This document shows positions 1-6,250 of a stretch of DNA of 18,088 nt, piece after piece. A model generated the notes under the pieces. The model was not told the origin of the DNA and did not search any database. It saw only the letters and a program-made list of their open reading frames with translations. How positions within the stretch are numbered: the stretch's first letter is position 1; every line of letters begins with the position of its first letter. This DNA comes from CAZNVB01 sp964651495 (GTDB taxonomy: Bacteria; Acidobacteriota; Aminicenantia; Aminicenantales; UBA8522), in assembly GCA_964651495.1 (NCBI GenBank), contig CAZYWP010000060.1:1-18088 (forward strand), given 5' to 3'. The position numbers and the translations under genes were made by a program.

Positions 1-1025
1 ACATCCGCGAAAAACTTGAGGAGATCGAAAGGGCAATCCTTGCTCCCCAGGCCACGCTCAGCTCCGAGTCCGAAGGACGGGCCCGGCCGGAAAACCCGCA
101 TCCGTTGAGGACGGCTTTTCAGAGAGACCGGGACCGGATCATCCACTCCAAGTCCTTCCGCCGCCTCAAGCACAAGACCCAGGTTTTTCTGGCGCCGTTC
201 GGCGACCACTACAGGACGCGGCTGACCCACACGCTCGAAGTGTCCCAGATCGCCCGCACAATTGCCAAGGCCCTACGGCTCAACGAAGACCTGACCGAGG
301 CGATCGCCCTCGGCCACGACCTCGGCCACACCCCGTTCGGGCATGCCGGCGAGGAGACGCTCGACGCCCTCCTCCCGGGCGGGTTCACCCACTCCGAGCA
401 GAGCCTCCGGGTCGTGGAAAAGCTGGAGTATGAGGGCAAGGGTCTCAACCTCACCCTGGAAGTCCGGGACGGCATCAAGCGTCATTCCAAAGGCCGGGGA
501 GAGATCCTCGACGAGGCGCCGGAAGACATGCCCGCCACCCTGGAGGGCCAGATCGTCCGGATCTCCGATGTCATCGCTTATGTCAACCACGACATCGACG
601 ACGCCGTGCGGGCCGGGATCATCCGGGATGAGGACGTCCCTTCCCATCTTGTCAAGACCCTGGGCAAATGGCACGCCACCCGCATCGACCGGATGGTGGA
701 GGACGTGGTCAAGGCCAGCCTGAAGCGCGGTCTGGAAAGGATCGCCATGACCGGGGATATCATGACGGCGGTCGTCGAGCTGCGGGATTTTCTCTTCCGG
801 AAAGTCTATCTCAGCTCCCGCGCCCGGGAAGAGGTGGAGAAGGCCAAGAAGGTGCTCTCCGACCTTTATGAGCACGTCCTGAATCATCCGGCCGATTACC
901 TGAAGCCCTATCCCCGCGAAGATTCCGTGGAGCGCAGGACGGTTGATTTCATCGCCGGGATGACCGACCTCTACGCCATCGCCCTGTTCGAAAAGCTGTT
1001 CTTTCCCCGGTCCCAGTCCTACTGA
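1..1025 (+). CDS. dgt: dGTPase-like HD-domain triphosphohydrolase, 5' partial
   Basis: The protein runs off the left edge. The first whole codon is at 3, and family-typical sequence (IREKLEEIERAILAPQATLS) is readable before the TTG at 105, so that TTG is not the start and probably only a few residues are missing. Members of this HD family hydrolyse dGTP or other dNTPs to the nucleoside and triphosphate in the cytosol. Counting from nt 3, the metal ligands are H76 (LTHTLEVSQIA), H105-D106 (LGHDLGHTPFGHAGE) and D189 (VRISDVIAYVNHDIDD), so the H..HD..D set is complete. The motif RDRDRIIHSKSFRRLKHKTQ near the N-terminus is typical of the shorter class of dGTPase-like proteins. It ends with TGA at 1023 and a likely terminator follows. 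The family is certain; which dNTP it prefers cannot be read from sequence. Confidence 0.93.
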   Translation, partial: IREKLEEIERAILAPQATLSSESEGRARPENPHPLRTAFQRDRDRIIHSKSFRRLKHKTQVFLAPFGDHYRTRLTHTLEVSQIARTIAKALRLNEDLTEAIALGHDLGHTPFGHAGEETLDALLPGGFTHSEQSLRVVEKLEYEGKGLNLTLEVRDGIKRHSKGRGEILDEAPEDMPATLEGQIVRISDVIAYVNHDIDDAVRAGIIRDEDVPSHLVKTLGKWHATRIDRMVEDVVKASLKRGLERIAMTGDIMTAVVELRDFLFRKVYLSSRAREEVEKAKKVLSDLYEHVLNHPADYLKPYPREDSVERRTVDFIAGMTDLYAIALFEKLFFPRSQSY

Positions 1026-1027
1026 CC

Positions 1028-1060
1028 GGAAGCGGCGGAGCGCCCGTTCCATTTTTATTT
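1028..1060 (+). terminator. probable Rho-independent terminator after dgt
   Basis: Three bases after the dgt stop, GGAA (1028-1031) plus CGG (1033-1035) can pair with CCG (1044-1046) plus TTCC (1047-1050), giving a 7-bp stem with one bulged G. It is followed at once by ATTTTTATTT (1051-1060). The stem is short, but position and T tract fit an intrinsic terminator separating dgt from the next gene. Confidence 0.5.
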
Positions 1061-1094
1061 CCCCCTGCACCCTTGGTTCGTTACAGTTCTCTCA

Positions 1095-1123
1095 TTGCCT
1101 TTGCCAGTAGAGCAAAATAAAAT
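1095..1123 (+). promoter_or_regulatory. predicted sigma-70-type promoter of the DUF5107/TPR gene
   Basis: TTGCCT (1095-1100, 4/6 to the -35 consensus) and TAAAAT (1118-1123, 5/6 to the -10 consensus) are exactly 17 bp apart. Transcription would begin near 1130, leaving a short leader that contains the Shine-Dalgarno GGAGG (1134-1138) five bases before the ATG at 1144. This placement supports that start codon. Confidence 0.5.
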
Positions 1124-1143
1124 AGAGAGCCAGGGAGGAGAGA

Positions 1144-1698
1144 ATGCGTCCAGGCAAGTCTTGGTTCATCGACTTTGCGGAGGCAGCTCTGTGCTTGCTT
1201 TCCCTTATCACATTTATAACGGAGGCTGCCGGGGCGGACGTCAGGGCCCGGATGGAGCGTCTCGCGATCCCCACCTACTTGGCGGGCGAACCGGAACGGA
1301 ATCCCATTTTTTATTTCGGAAGGGCTTACCAGGGAGCCAAGGGACCTGTCTATCCCTACCCTTTCCTGGATGTCCTCACTGATGTCAGGGTGAATAAAGC
1401 CTATCAGGCGCTCTATCTGGAGAATGAATACGTGAAGATCTGTGTCCTCCCCGAGATCGGGGGCCGGATTTTTGAAGCGGTCGACAAGACGAACGGATAC
1501 AACTTTTTTTACCGACAGCACGTCATCAAGCCGGCGCTTATCGGGATGCTCGGGGCGTGGATCTCGGGGGGGGTCGAGTGGAACATCCCCCACCACCACC
1601 GGGCCACCTCGTTCCTGCCGGTGGACTGGGCCCTGAGCGAAAACTCAGACGGGAGCAAGACGATCTGGGTGGGGAAACCGAGCTCCGCCACCGGATGA
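1144..1698 (+). CDS. DUF5107/TPR protein, N-terminal part upstream of a frameshift
   Basis: This is the start of a long exported protein. The ATG follows GGAGG by five bases. Residues 10-31 form a signal peptide (hydrophobic core ALCLLSLITFIT, likely cleavage after TEAAGA), so the product should leave the cytoplasm. The following sequence resembles the start of DUF5107, which looks related to galactose-mutarotase-type beta sandwiches: YLENEYVKICVLPEIGGRIF, then ISGGVEWNIPHHHRATSF at about residues 139-156. The frame ends at TGA 1696 only because a base appears to be missing from the G run at 1671-1674: after TIWVG the family sequence resumes one frame away as ETELRHRMKW. As written the product is 184 residues, the last eight of them out-of-frame. 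With the base restored, the whole protein would be about 1123 residues. The fold assignment is good; any enzymatic role is unknown. Confidence 0.75.
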   Translation: MRPGKSWFIDFAEAALCLLSLITFITEAAGADVRARMERLAIPTYLAGEPERNPIFYFGRAYQGAKGPVYPYPFLDVLTDVRVNKAYQALYLENEYVKICVLPEIGGRIFEAVDKTNGYNFFYRQHVIKPALIGMLGAWISGGVEWNIPHHHRATSFLPVDWALSENSDGSKTIWVGKPSSATG

Positions 1699-4514
1699 AG
1701 TGGCTTGTCGGCCTGACCCTGCGGCCGGGAAGCTCCGCTCTCGAGGTCACCTACAGAATCATCAACCGCACGCCGTTCGCCCATTCGATCCTCTGCTGGG
1801 CCAACGCCGCCGTCCACGTCAACGAAAATTATCAGGTCATCTTCCCGCCGTCGACGACACTGGCGACCTTTCACGGCAAGAATCAGTTCTCCCACTGGCC
1901 GATCTCCCGCGAGGTTTACAACGGCGAGGACTATACCCGCGGCGTGGATGTTTCCTGGTGGAAGAATCATCCCTCACCGACCTCGTTTTTTGCCTTTGAA
2001 TCCGAGGAGGATTTTTTGGCAGGTTACGATCACGGCCGGGACGCCGGTGTCATCTTTGTCGGTCGCCATCAGGACGTTCCCGGAAAAAAGGTCTGGACCT
2101 GGGGGACGGGGAGCGAGGGCCGGCGCTGGGAAAAAATTCTGACCGATTCGGACGGGCCCTACCTGGAGCTGATGTTCGGGTCGTTCTCGGACAACCAGCC
2201 CGATTACAGCTGGATCCATCCGTATGAAGTCAAAACCGTCCACCAATACTGGTATCCCATTCGCGGCCTCCGTGGGGTCAAGAATGCCACGGCCGCGGCG
2301 GCCTGCCAGCTGGACCTCCTGGACGGCTTACGGGCGTTCGTCGGTTTCCACTCCACCTCGCGCCATGAGCGGGCGAAAGCCATCGTCAAGGCCGGGGAGA
2401 AGGTCCTCTTGGAGCGCGCCGTCGAGATCAGCCCGGAGCGGCCGTTCACGGCGGAAATTCTGATCCCCCCGGGAACGGGCGAGGAGTCGCTCAGCGTCTT
2501 CCTCCTCACGTCGGATGGGAAGGAGTTGGTCAGCTACCGGCCGGCCAAGAGAGCTGAACCTCCTCTGTCAAAGCCCGTGTCTCCTCCTCCCTCGCCGGAA
2601 GAGATCGCGATGAATGAGGAGCTTTACCTGGCCGGTCAGCGCCTCGAGCAGTTCTATAACCCCGCCCTCGAGCCGGGCCCCTACTATGAAGAAGTCCTGA
2701 GAAGGGACCCGGAAGACAGCCGGGCCAATACGGCGCTGGGCCGTCTCGATTTATTGCGGGGGATGAATATAGAAGCCGAGGCGAAGCTGAGGCTTGCGGT
2801 GGCCAGGATTTCCAAGAACTACACCCGGCCGAAAGACGGAGAGCCTCTCTATTACCTGGGCCTGGCGCTTCAAGCCCAGGGAAAGGAACGGGAAGCCGGG
2901 GCGGCCTTGGCCGGGGCCGCCTGGAGTGTCGCCTGGAGCGCCGCCGCCAATTATCATCTGGCCGAGATGGCGGCCGGCCGGGAAGACTTGGAGCTGGCGC
3001 TGGAGTTCATCGACCGGTCCCTCGTCTCCAACAGATTGAACCCGAAAGCCCGCGACCTGAGGGCCGCCCTGTTGAGGAAGATGGGCCGTCTCCAGGAAGC
3101 GGAGAGGGAAGCAAGAGAAAGCCTGTCCCGGGATCCTCTCGATTTTTGGGCCGCCAACGAGCTGATCCTGATTGCCTCCGCCCGGGGCCGGAAGGATGAG
3201 GCGACTCGGGCGCTGGCTGACTTGAGCGCCGGGATGCGGGGCGCCGCCCAGAGTCACCTCGAGCTGGCCGTCGACTATGGACGGTGCGGGATGTACGAAG
3301 AGGCGGTGGAGGTTCTCTTCCGTCTCGCCGGGGGGAGTGGAGGGGATTCTTCCCATCCCATGCTCTATTACTATCTGGCCTTTTATTCACATCGCCTCGG
3401 AAAGGAAAATGAGGCGCATGAATATCTCCGCAGAGCCTCGCTGCTGCCGGCGGGATACTGCTTTCCCTTCCGCCTGGAATCCGTCGCCGCGCTCCGCTGG
3501 GCCGAAGCAGAAAGTCCCGGGGACGCCCGCGCGCCCCACTATCTCGGCAACCTGCTCTTCGACCTGAGGCCCGAAGAGGCGATCGAAGAATGGGAGCGGT
3601 CGAGGACGCTGGACGAGTTTTCGGCTGCGGTCCACAGAAACCTCGGAGTAGCCTATGCCCGGGTGCGCCGTGAACTCGGTGCGGCCGTCGCCTCGCTGGA
3701 GAAGGCCGTCGCCTGCGACCCGGCCGACCCCCGGCTGTTTTTCGAATGGAACCAGCTCGCCGACCTGGCCGGTCTTGCTCCAGACGCGCGGCTGGAAGTG
3801 CTTGGGCAACACCATGATGTCGTTGCCAAACGGGATGATTCCCTGTCCGGCGAGATCGCGCTTCTCGTCGAGCTCGGCCGCTACGACCGGGCGATCGAGC
3901 TTCTCCGCAGCCACCATTTCCGCGTCTGGGAAGGGGGGGAAGGAATTCACGGCACCTACGTCGATGCCCACCTCGGACGGGGACAAGAATACCTGGCCGA
4001 AAACAAGCCGGCCGAGGCGCTGCGGGATTTCGAGTCCGCCCTGGAATACCCGGATAATCTCGAGGTGGCGAAACCGGCCGGGGGACGGCGATCCCCGGAG
4101 GTCTTATATTTTATCGGGATGGCCTGGCGGGCGCTGGGGAAGTCCCGCGACGCACGTAACGCCTTTGAAGAATCGGTGGCCCAATCGTCCGGCCCAGCGG
4201 AGTCGGCCTATTTTCAGGGCCTCTCCTCGCAGCGGCTCGGCCGGATGAAAGAGGCGGCCGACGCTTTCGATAAATTGATCCAATCCGCCCGGGAGAGTCT
4301 GGCTAAGAGCCCGGCCATGGATTATTTCGCCAAGTTCGGCGAGAAAGAGTCGTCCGAGCGGAAGCAGGCCTATTCCCATTACCTCCTCGGGCTCGGGCTG
4401 CACGGGAAAGGGCGGGACGAAGAGGCTCGGGCCGAGTTCCGGAAGGCCCTGCAGCTCTACCCCCATTTTTCCCGCGCCCGGAGGCAGCTGGCCGGTCCAT
4501 CGCCCCGGGAATGA
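1695..4514 (+). CDS. DUF5107/TPR protein, C-terminal part downstream of the frameshift
   Basis: The family frame resumes at 1674. The first ATG in it (1695) overlaps the TGA of the upstream part as ATGA, but no clear ribosome site precedes it, so independent translation is doubtful. Residue numbers are from 1695. Residues 1-200 complete the DUF5107 domain: NENYQVIFPP near 43, HWPISREVYNG near 67, DVSWWKNHPSPTSFFAF near 85, PGKKVWTWGTG near 129 and YSWIHPYEVKT near 172. A proline-rich linker around 285-303 (PPLSKPVSPPPSPEE) leads into a long alpha-helical array of tetratricopeptide-like repeats reaching the C-terminus, with repeated patterns such as ALLRKMGRLQEAEREARESL, AVASLEKAVACDPADPRLFF and GKGRDEEARAEFRKALQLYP. 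DUF5107-TPR proteins of roughly this architecture are known and probably act outside the cytoplasm, perhaps in glycan or protein binding (inference). It may be translated together with the N-terminal part if the missing base is a sequencing error. Confidence 0.8.
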   Translation: MKWLVGLTLRPGSSALEVTYRIINRTPFAHSILCWANAAVHVNENYQVIFPPSTTLATFHGKNQFSHWPISREVYNGEDYTRGVDVSWWKNHPSPTSFFAFESEEDFLAGYDHGRDAGVIFVGRHQDVPGKKVWTWGTGSEGRRWEKILTDSDGPYLELMFGSFSDNQPDYSWIHPYEVKTVHQYWYPIRGLRGVKNATAAAACQLDLLDGLRAFVGFHSTSRHERAKAIVKAGEKVLLERAVEISPERPFTAEILIPPGTGEESLSVFLLTSDGKELVSYRPAKRAEPPLSKPVSPPPSPEEIAMNEELYLAGQRLEQFYNPALEPGPYYEEVLRRDPEDSRANTALGRLDLLRGMNIEAEAKLRLAVARISKNYTRPKDGEPLYYLGLALQAQGKEREAGAALAGAAWSVAWSAAANYHLAEMAAGREDLELALEFIDRSLVSNRLNPKARDLRAALLRKMGRLQEAEREARESLSRDPLDFWAANELILIASARGRKDEATRALADLSAGMRGAAQSHLELAVDYGRCGMYEEAVEVLFRLAGGSGGDSSHPMLYYYLAFYSHRLGKENEAHEYLRRASLLPAGYCFPFRLESVAALRWAEAESPGDARAPHYLGNLLFDLRPEEAIEEWERSRTLDEFSAAVHRNLGVAYARVRRELGAAVASLEKAVACDPADPRLFFEWNQLADLAGLAPDARLEVLGQHHDVVAKRDDSLSGEIALLVELGRYDRAIELLRSHHFRVWEGGEGIHGTYVDAHLGRGQEYLAENKPAEALRDFESALEYPDNLEVAKPAGGRRSPEVLYFIGMAWRALGKSRDARNAFEESVAQSSGPAESAYFQGLSSQRLGRMKEAADAFDKLIQSARESLAKSPAMDYFAKFGEKESSERKQAYSHYLLGLGLHGKGRDEEARAEFRKALQLYPHFSRARRQLAGPSPRE

Positions 4515-4623
4515 GGATTTCCTTGGTTATTCAAGTCGATGGCGGGGATCACCGCCGCGGCGGCTCCTTAATCAGGCGGGAAGCATATCCGCTCATTTGA
4601 TAATCTCCAACTGTGGATTGTGA

Positions 4624-4841
4624 GAATGGGTGGCATGGCGCCAGTCCTCGCACCGCCCGGAGCGCCAAAGAATATCTCCAGAGCCGCTTTCAATATCTTT
4701 TTATCAAGATTTACCTCCCCAACCCCTCCTATGGAAAATAGGAGGGGAGAATGGTCAGCGCCTCTGGCAAGGTCGTAGGGGACCCCTCTCTTGACGGGTG
4801 CGGAGCGAGGACGGACGGGGACGCGCCATGACAGGACCCAT
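4624..4841. repeat. two-copy intergenic inverted-repeat element, copy A (interrupted)
   Basis: The left part (4624-4664, 41 bp) matches copy B at 15294-15334 with 3 mismatches. The right part (4774-4841, 68 bp) matches 15333-15400 with 2 mismatches. Between them copy A carries about 110 extra bases that copy B lacks. The outer ends are imperfect inverted repeats (ATGGGT...CAGGGCGC-like on the left, the complement of ATGGGTCCTGTCA...GTCCCCG on the right). Both copies lie in intergenic DNA, as expected of REP or MITE-like elements. No transposase is present in the window. Confidence 0.8.
4723..4747. other. perfect 10-bp hairpin inside the repeat copy A insert
   Basis: CCCCTCCTAT (4723-4732) and ATAGGAGGGG (4738-4747) are exact complements around the loop GGAAA. 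Neither strand has a T tract after it, so it is not a standard terminator. It lies in the segment that separates the two halves of repeat copy A. Confidence 0.7.
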
Positions 4842-4930
4842 GACCATTACATAAAGAGATCCTCAATACTAGGCAGGTAAAGGTGATATCAGGGTGGACT
4901 CATTGGGAAAGGACCAATCAGTGAGTCGGA

Positions 4931-5383
4931 TCAAAGACGGGCGATCAGACGCTCCAGCCTCTGGCGGTGCTCGGCATCTGCCCGGGCCAGAGCCTCGAAT
5001 AGTTTTTTCAGCGAGAAGTCCTTGATCTTGACGGCCGTGCTCATGTGAACCCGCTCGAACTTCCTTTCTAAGTCATGGAGCCTTTTCAGGCCCTGCCTGA
5101 AATCAGCCTTGCCGGCGATGAGGTCATCTTGGAGGTCCGCTGCGGCCTTGATTCCGAGGCGGATTTCGATGTCGGAAATTCTTTCCTGGCCGAACAGGTC
5201 GGGAGCGCGGAAGACGAAATTTTTCCCGGTTTTGAGGACGTTGGCGTGGTTTTTCTCCTCCCTGGCAAGGATCTTCAGCTCGGTCGACTGTCCATCTCCA
5301 GCAGCCCGGCTCAAGTGTTCGTAGCACGAGGAAAACTTTTCCTCGAGCGCGATCGCTTTATCGAGCGTGACTGTCAACCTCAT
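4931..5383 (-). CDS. ferritin-like (rubrerythrin-type) protein, second of a pair
   Basis: A 150-residue, almost entirely helical cytosolic protein of the ferritin-like superfamily, whose members usually bind a di-iron centre in a four-helix bundle. Helix 1 has EEKFSSCYEHL (E14/E15, Y21). Helix 2 has the canonical ExxH, E43-K-N-H46 in LAREEKNHANVL. Helix 3 has DLERKFERVHM. Helix 4 has ADAEHRQRLERL, where the position three before H139 is D136 rather than Glu. There is no C-terminal rubredoxin Cys4 site. The start at 5383 is preceded by GAGGA about nine bases upstream. The gene lies 21 bp after its neighbour ending at 5405 and is very likely cotranscribed. A role in iron, peroxide or oxygen handling is inferred from the fold; the substrate is unknown. 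Confidence 0.75.
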   Translation of the reverse strand: MRLTVTLDKAIALEEKFSSCYEHLSRAAGDGQSTELKILAREEKNHANVLKTGKNFVFRAPDLFGQERISDIEIRLGIKAAADLQDDLIAGKADFRQGLKRLHDLERKFERVHMSTAVKIKDFSLKKLFEALARADAEHRQRLERLIARL

Positions 5384-5404
5384 GCCTGTTTTCCTCGCTC
5401 AGGT

Positions 5405-5878
5405 TCACACCGGGAATAGAGTCAGGATGTAGTTTTCGAGCTCTTGCAGATGGGCCTCGGTCTCTTTCCGGATTTTATCCTGGATAGCCTGGTAGTCCTT
5501 GTTGTCGCTCCGGATCATATCGTAATAGCGGTTTTCGATAAGCGTCCTCTCGAAATCCCTGGCGATGAGGAAAGCGTTTCGCCTTCCGAGCCCGCCCTTC
5601 CGGAGCCGGTCGATCTGCCCGCTGATCCCAAGGCGGAAGGTGTTCATGGCCGGGAGGCTGATTTTCCCCACTTCAAACGACCAGCCGTTCCGCAGCAGGA
5701 TGGTCTTGAGTTCACTGACCATGGCGGCGTGGTCTTCTTCCTCCCCGGCCAGGTTTTCCCAGAAGACACGATCCGATGGGAAGGAGCGGGAGAAAAGCCG
5801 GTAGAGCTCGGCCACGATTAGCTCGATCTCGCGCAGACCATCCAGGACCTGGCGGGCCCTGGTGTACATGTCGTCCAT
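5405..5878 (-). CDS. ferritin-like (rubrerythrin-type) protein, first of a pair
   Basis: A helical protein of about 157 residues (160 if begun at the ATG at 5885-5887). I prefer the ATG at 5876-5878 because AAAGG lies nine bases before it, whereas that motif directly abuts the upstream ATG. Numbered from the upstream ATG, helix 1 has EIELIVAELYRLF (E20, E22, E27, Y29), helix 2 has EEEDHAAMV with ExxH at E50/H53, helix 3 has ARDFERTLIENRYYDM and helix 4 has KETEAHLQELENY. In helix 4 the residue three before H146 is Thr143, so the second ExxH is not standard. No rubredoxin domain is present. It is first in a two-gene minus-strand operon with a related ferritin-like gene, which suggests a joint or heteromeric function. 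The superfamily call is good; activity is not established. Confidence 0.74.
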   Translation of the reverse strand: MDDMYTRARQVLDGLREIELIVAELYRLFSRSFPSDRVFWENLAGEEEDHAAMVSELKTILLRNGWSFEVGKISLPAMNTFRLGISGQIDRLRKGGLGRRNAFLIARDFERTLIENRYYDMIRSDNKDYQAIQDKIRKETEAHLQELENYILTLFPV

Positions 5879-5900
5879 CCTGTACATCCTTTATGGCACA

Positions 5901-5912
5901 CCGCGAACGCGG
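5901..5912. promoter_or_regulatory. small inverted repeat near the ferritin-like operon start
   Basis: CCGCG-AA-CGCGG is a perfect inverted repeat lying between the predicted promoter and the start codon of the ferritin-like pair. It could be an operator or part of a leader hairpin, but it is short and GC-rich and could arise by chance. Confidence 0.25.
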
Positions 5913-5923
5913 CATTCTCTCCT

Positions 5924-5952
5924 ATTCTTGCTTCCTCTCCCCGCAGCGTCAA
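5924..5952 (-). promoter_or_regulatory. predicted promoter of the ferritin-like pair
   Basis: Read on the minus strand, TTGACG (5952 to 5947, 5/6 to consensus) and AAGAAT (5929 to 5924, 4/6) are separated by 17 bp. Transcription would start near 5917 and give a leader of about 35-40 bases. Confidence 0.42.
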
Positions 5953-6125
5953 TAACCGCCGACGGTGATTGCCGCGGTGAATTTTGGGACATCTTCTAAC
6001 CCTTCGGGGTGACCTCCTTTAGTTCGGCACACAACACGTCTTTCCTGATTCTCGGGATTGAGCGCCGGGCGCCGGTTCTTTCTCCCCGGAGGTTTGGCCC
6101 GATAGTGTTATTTGTCGAACCCCGC

Positions 6126-6154
6126 TGGTGAAAAAACTTATTTGTTATTATAAT
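6126..6154 (+). promoter_or_regulatory. predicted promoter of transketolase
   Basis: A perfect -10 hexamer TATAAT (6149-6154) sits in an AT-rich patch within the otherwise GC-rich 5888-6246 intergenic region. The -35 at 17-bp spacing is poor (TGGTGA, 6126-6131, 3/6), so an activator may be needed. The start point would be near 6161, just before the small ORF at 6167. Apart from this, the opposing promoter and the small ORF, I see no gene in 5888-6246. Confidence 0.42.
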
Positions 6155-6166
6155 TAATCACCTTCG

Positions 6167-6250
6167 ATGGAGGAGCGCAACTTTTTGGCGGAGCGAGTGT
6201 CCAATCGCCCAACTCTCCTCCCGAAAATCAAAAGGAAAGGACTCGGTTGA
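6167..6250 (+). CDS. possible 27-residue leader ORF coupled to transketolase
   Basis: ATG at 6167 opens a frame of 27 codons ending in TGA at 6248-6250, which overlaps the transketolase ATG as TGATG. An alternative in-frame TTG at 6185 has a strong GGAGGAG (6169-6175) nine bases before it and would give 21 residues. The C-terminal end is basic (LPKIKRKGLG). The arrangement is typical of translational coupling or a leader peptide, but it is too short to assess coding character and may be chance. The ATG at 6167 itself has no Shine-Dalgarno site and lies close to the predicted transcription start. Confidence 0.27.
   Translation: MEERNFLAERVSNRPTLLPKIKRKGLG

Larger units (their letters stand above)
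4515..4930. other. gene-free intergenic stretch with repeat element and hairpins
   Basis: No convincing gene lies here. It holds a GC hairpin just after the DUF5107/TPR gene (GGCGG 4541-4545 with CCGCC 4552-4556, running into the self-complementary CCGCCGCGGCGG at 4552-4563; no T tract), the interrupted repeat copy at 4624-4841, and a hairpin beside the ferritin-like gene. In that last hairpin GACTCA plus TTGG on one side pair with CCAA plus TGAGTC on the other within about 4897-4927. It could mark the end of the minus-strand transcript, although no T run follows it. Confidence 0.55.

Noticed and set aside
273..1070. Long minus-strand open frame (265 codons) over dgt
   Set aside because: It is a codon-bias shadow of the HD phosphohydrolase on the plus strand; no recognisable domain and no ribosome site.
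1666..1680. Programmed -1 ribosomal frameshift at GTG GGG AAA
   Set aside because: It does not fit X XXY YYZ; the A-site tRNA would have to re-pair AAA to GAA with a first-position mismatch, and no strong downstream hairpin or pseudoknot is evident. A missing G is simpler.
4723..4747. Perfect hairpin read as an intrinsic terminator
   Set aside because: Neither strand has a T tract next to the stem, and it is over 200 bp from the nearest stop codon.
4515..4930. CRISPR array or tRNA in the intergenic repeats
   Set aside because: No regularly spaced short repeats and no cloverleaf; the repeat is a dispersed inverted-repeat element present twice, about 10.5 kb apart.
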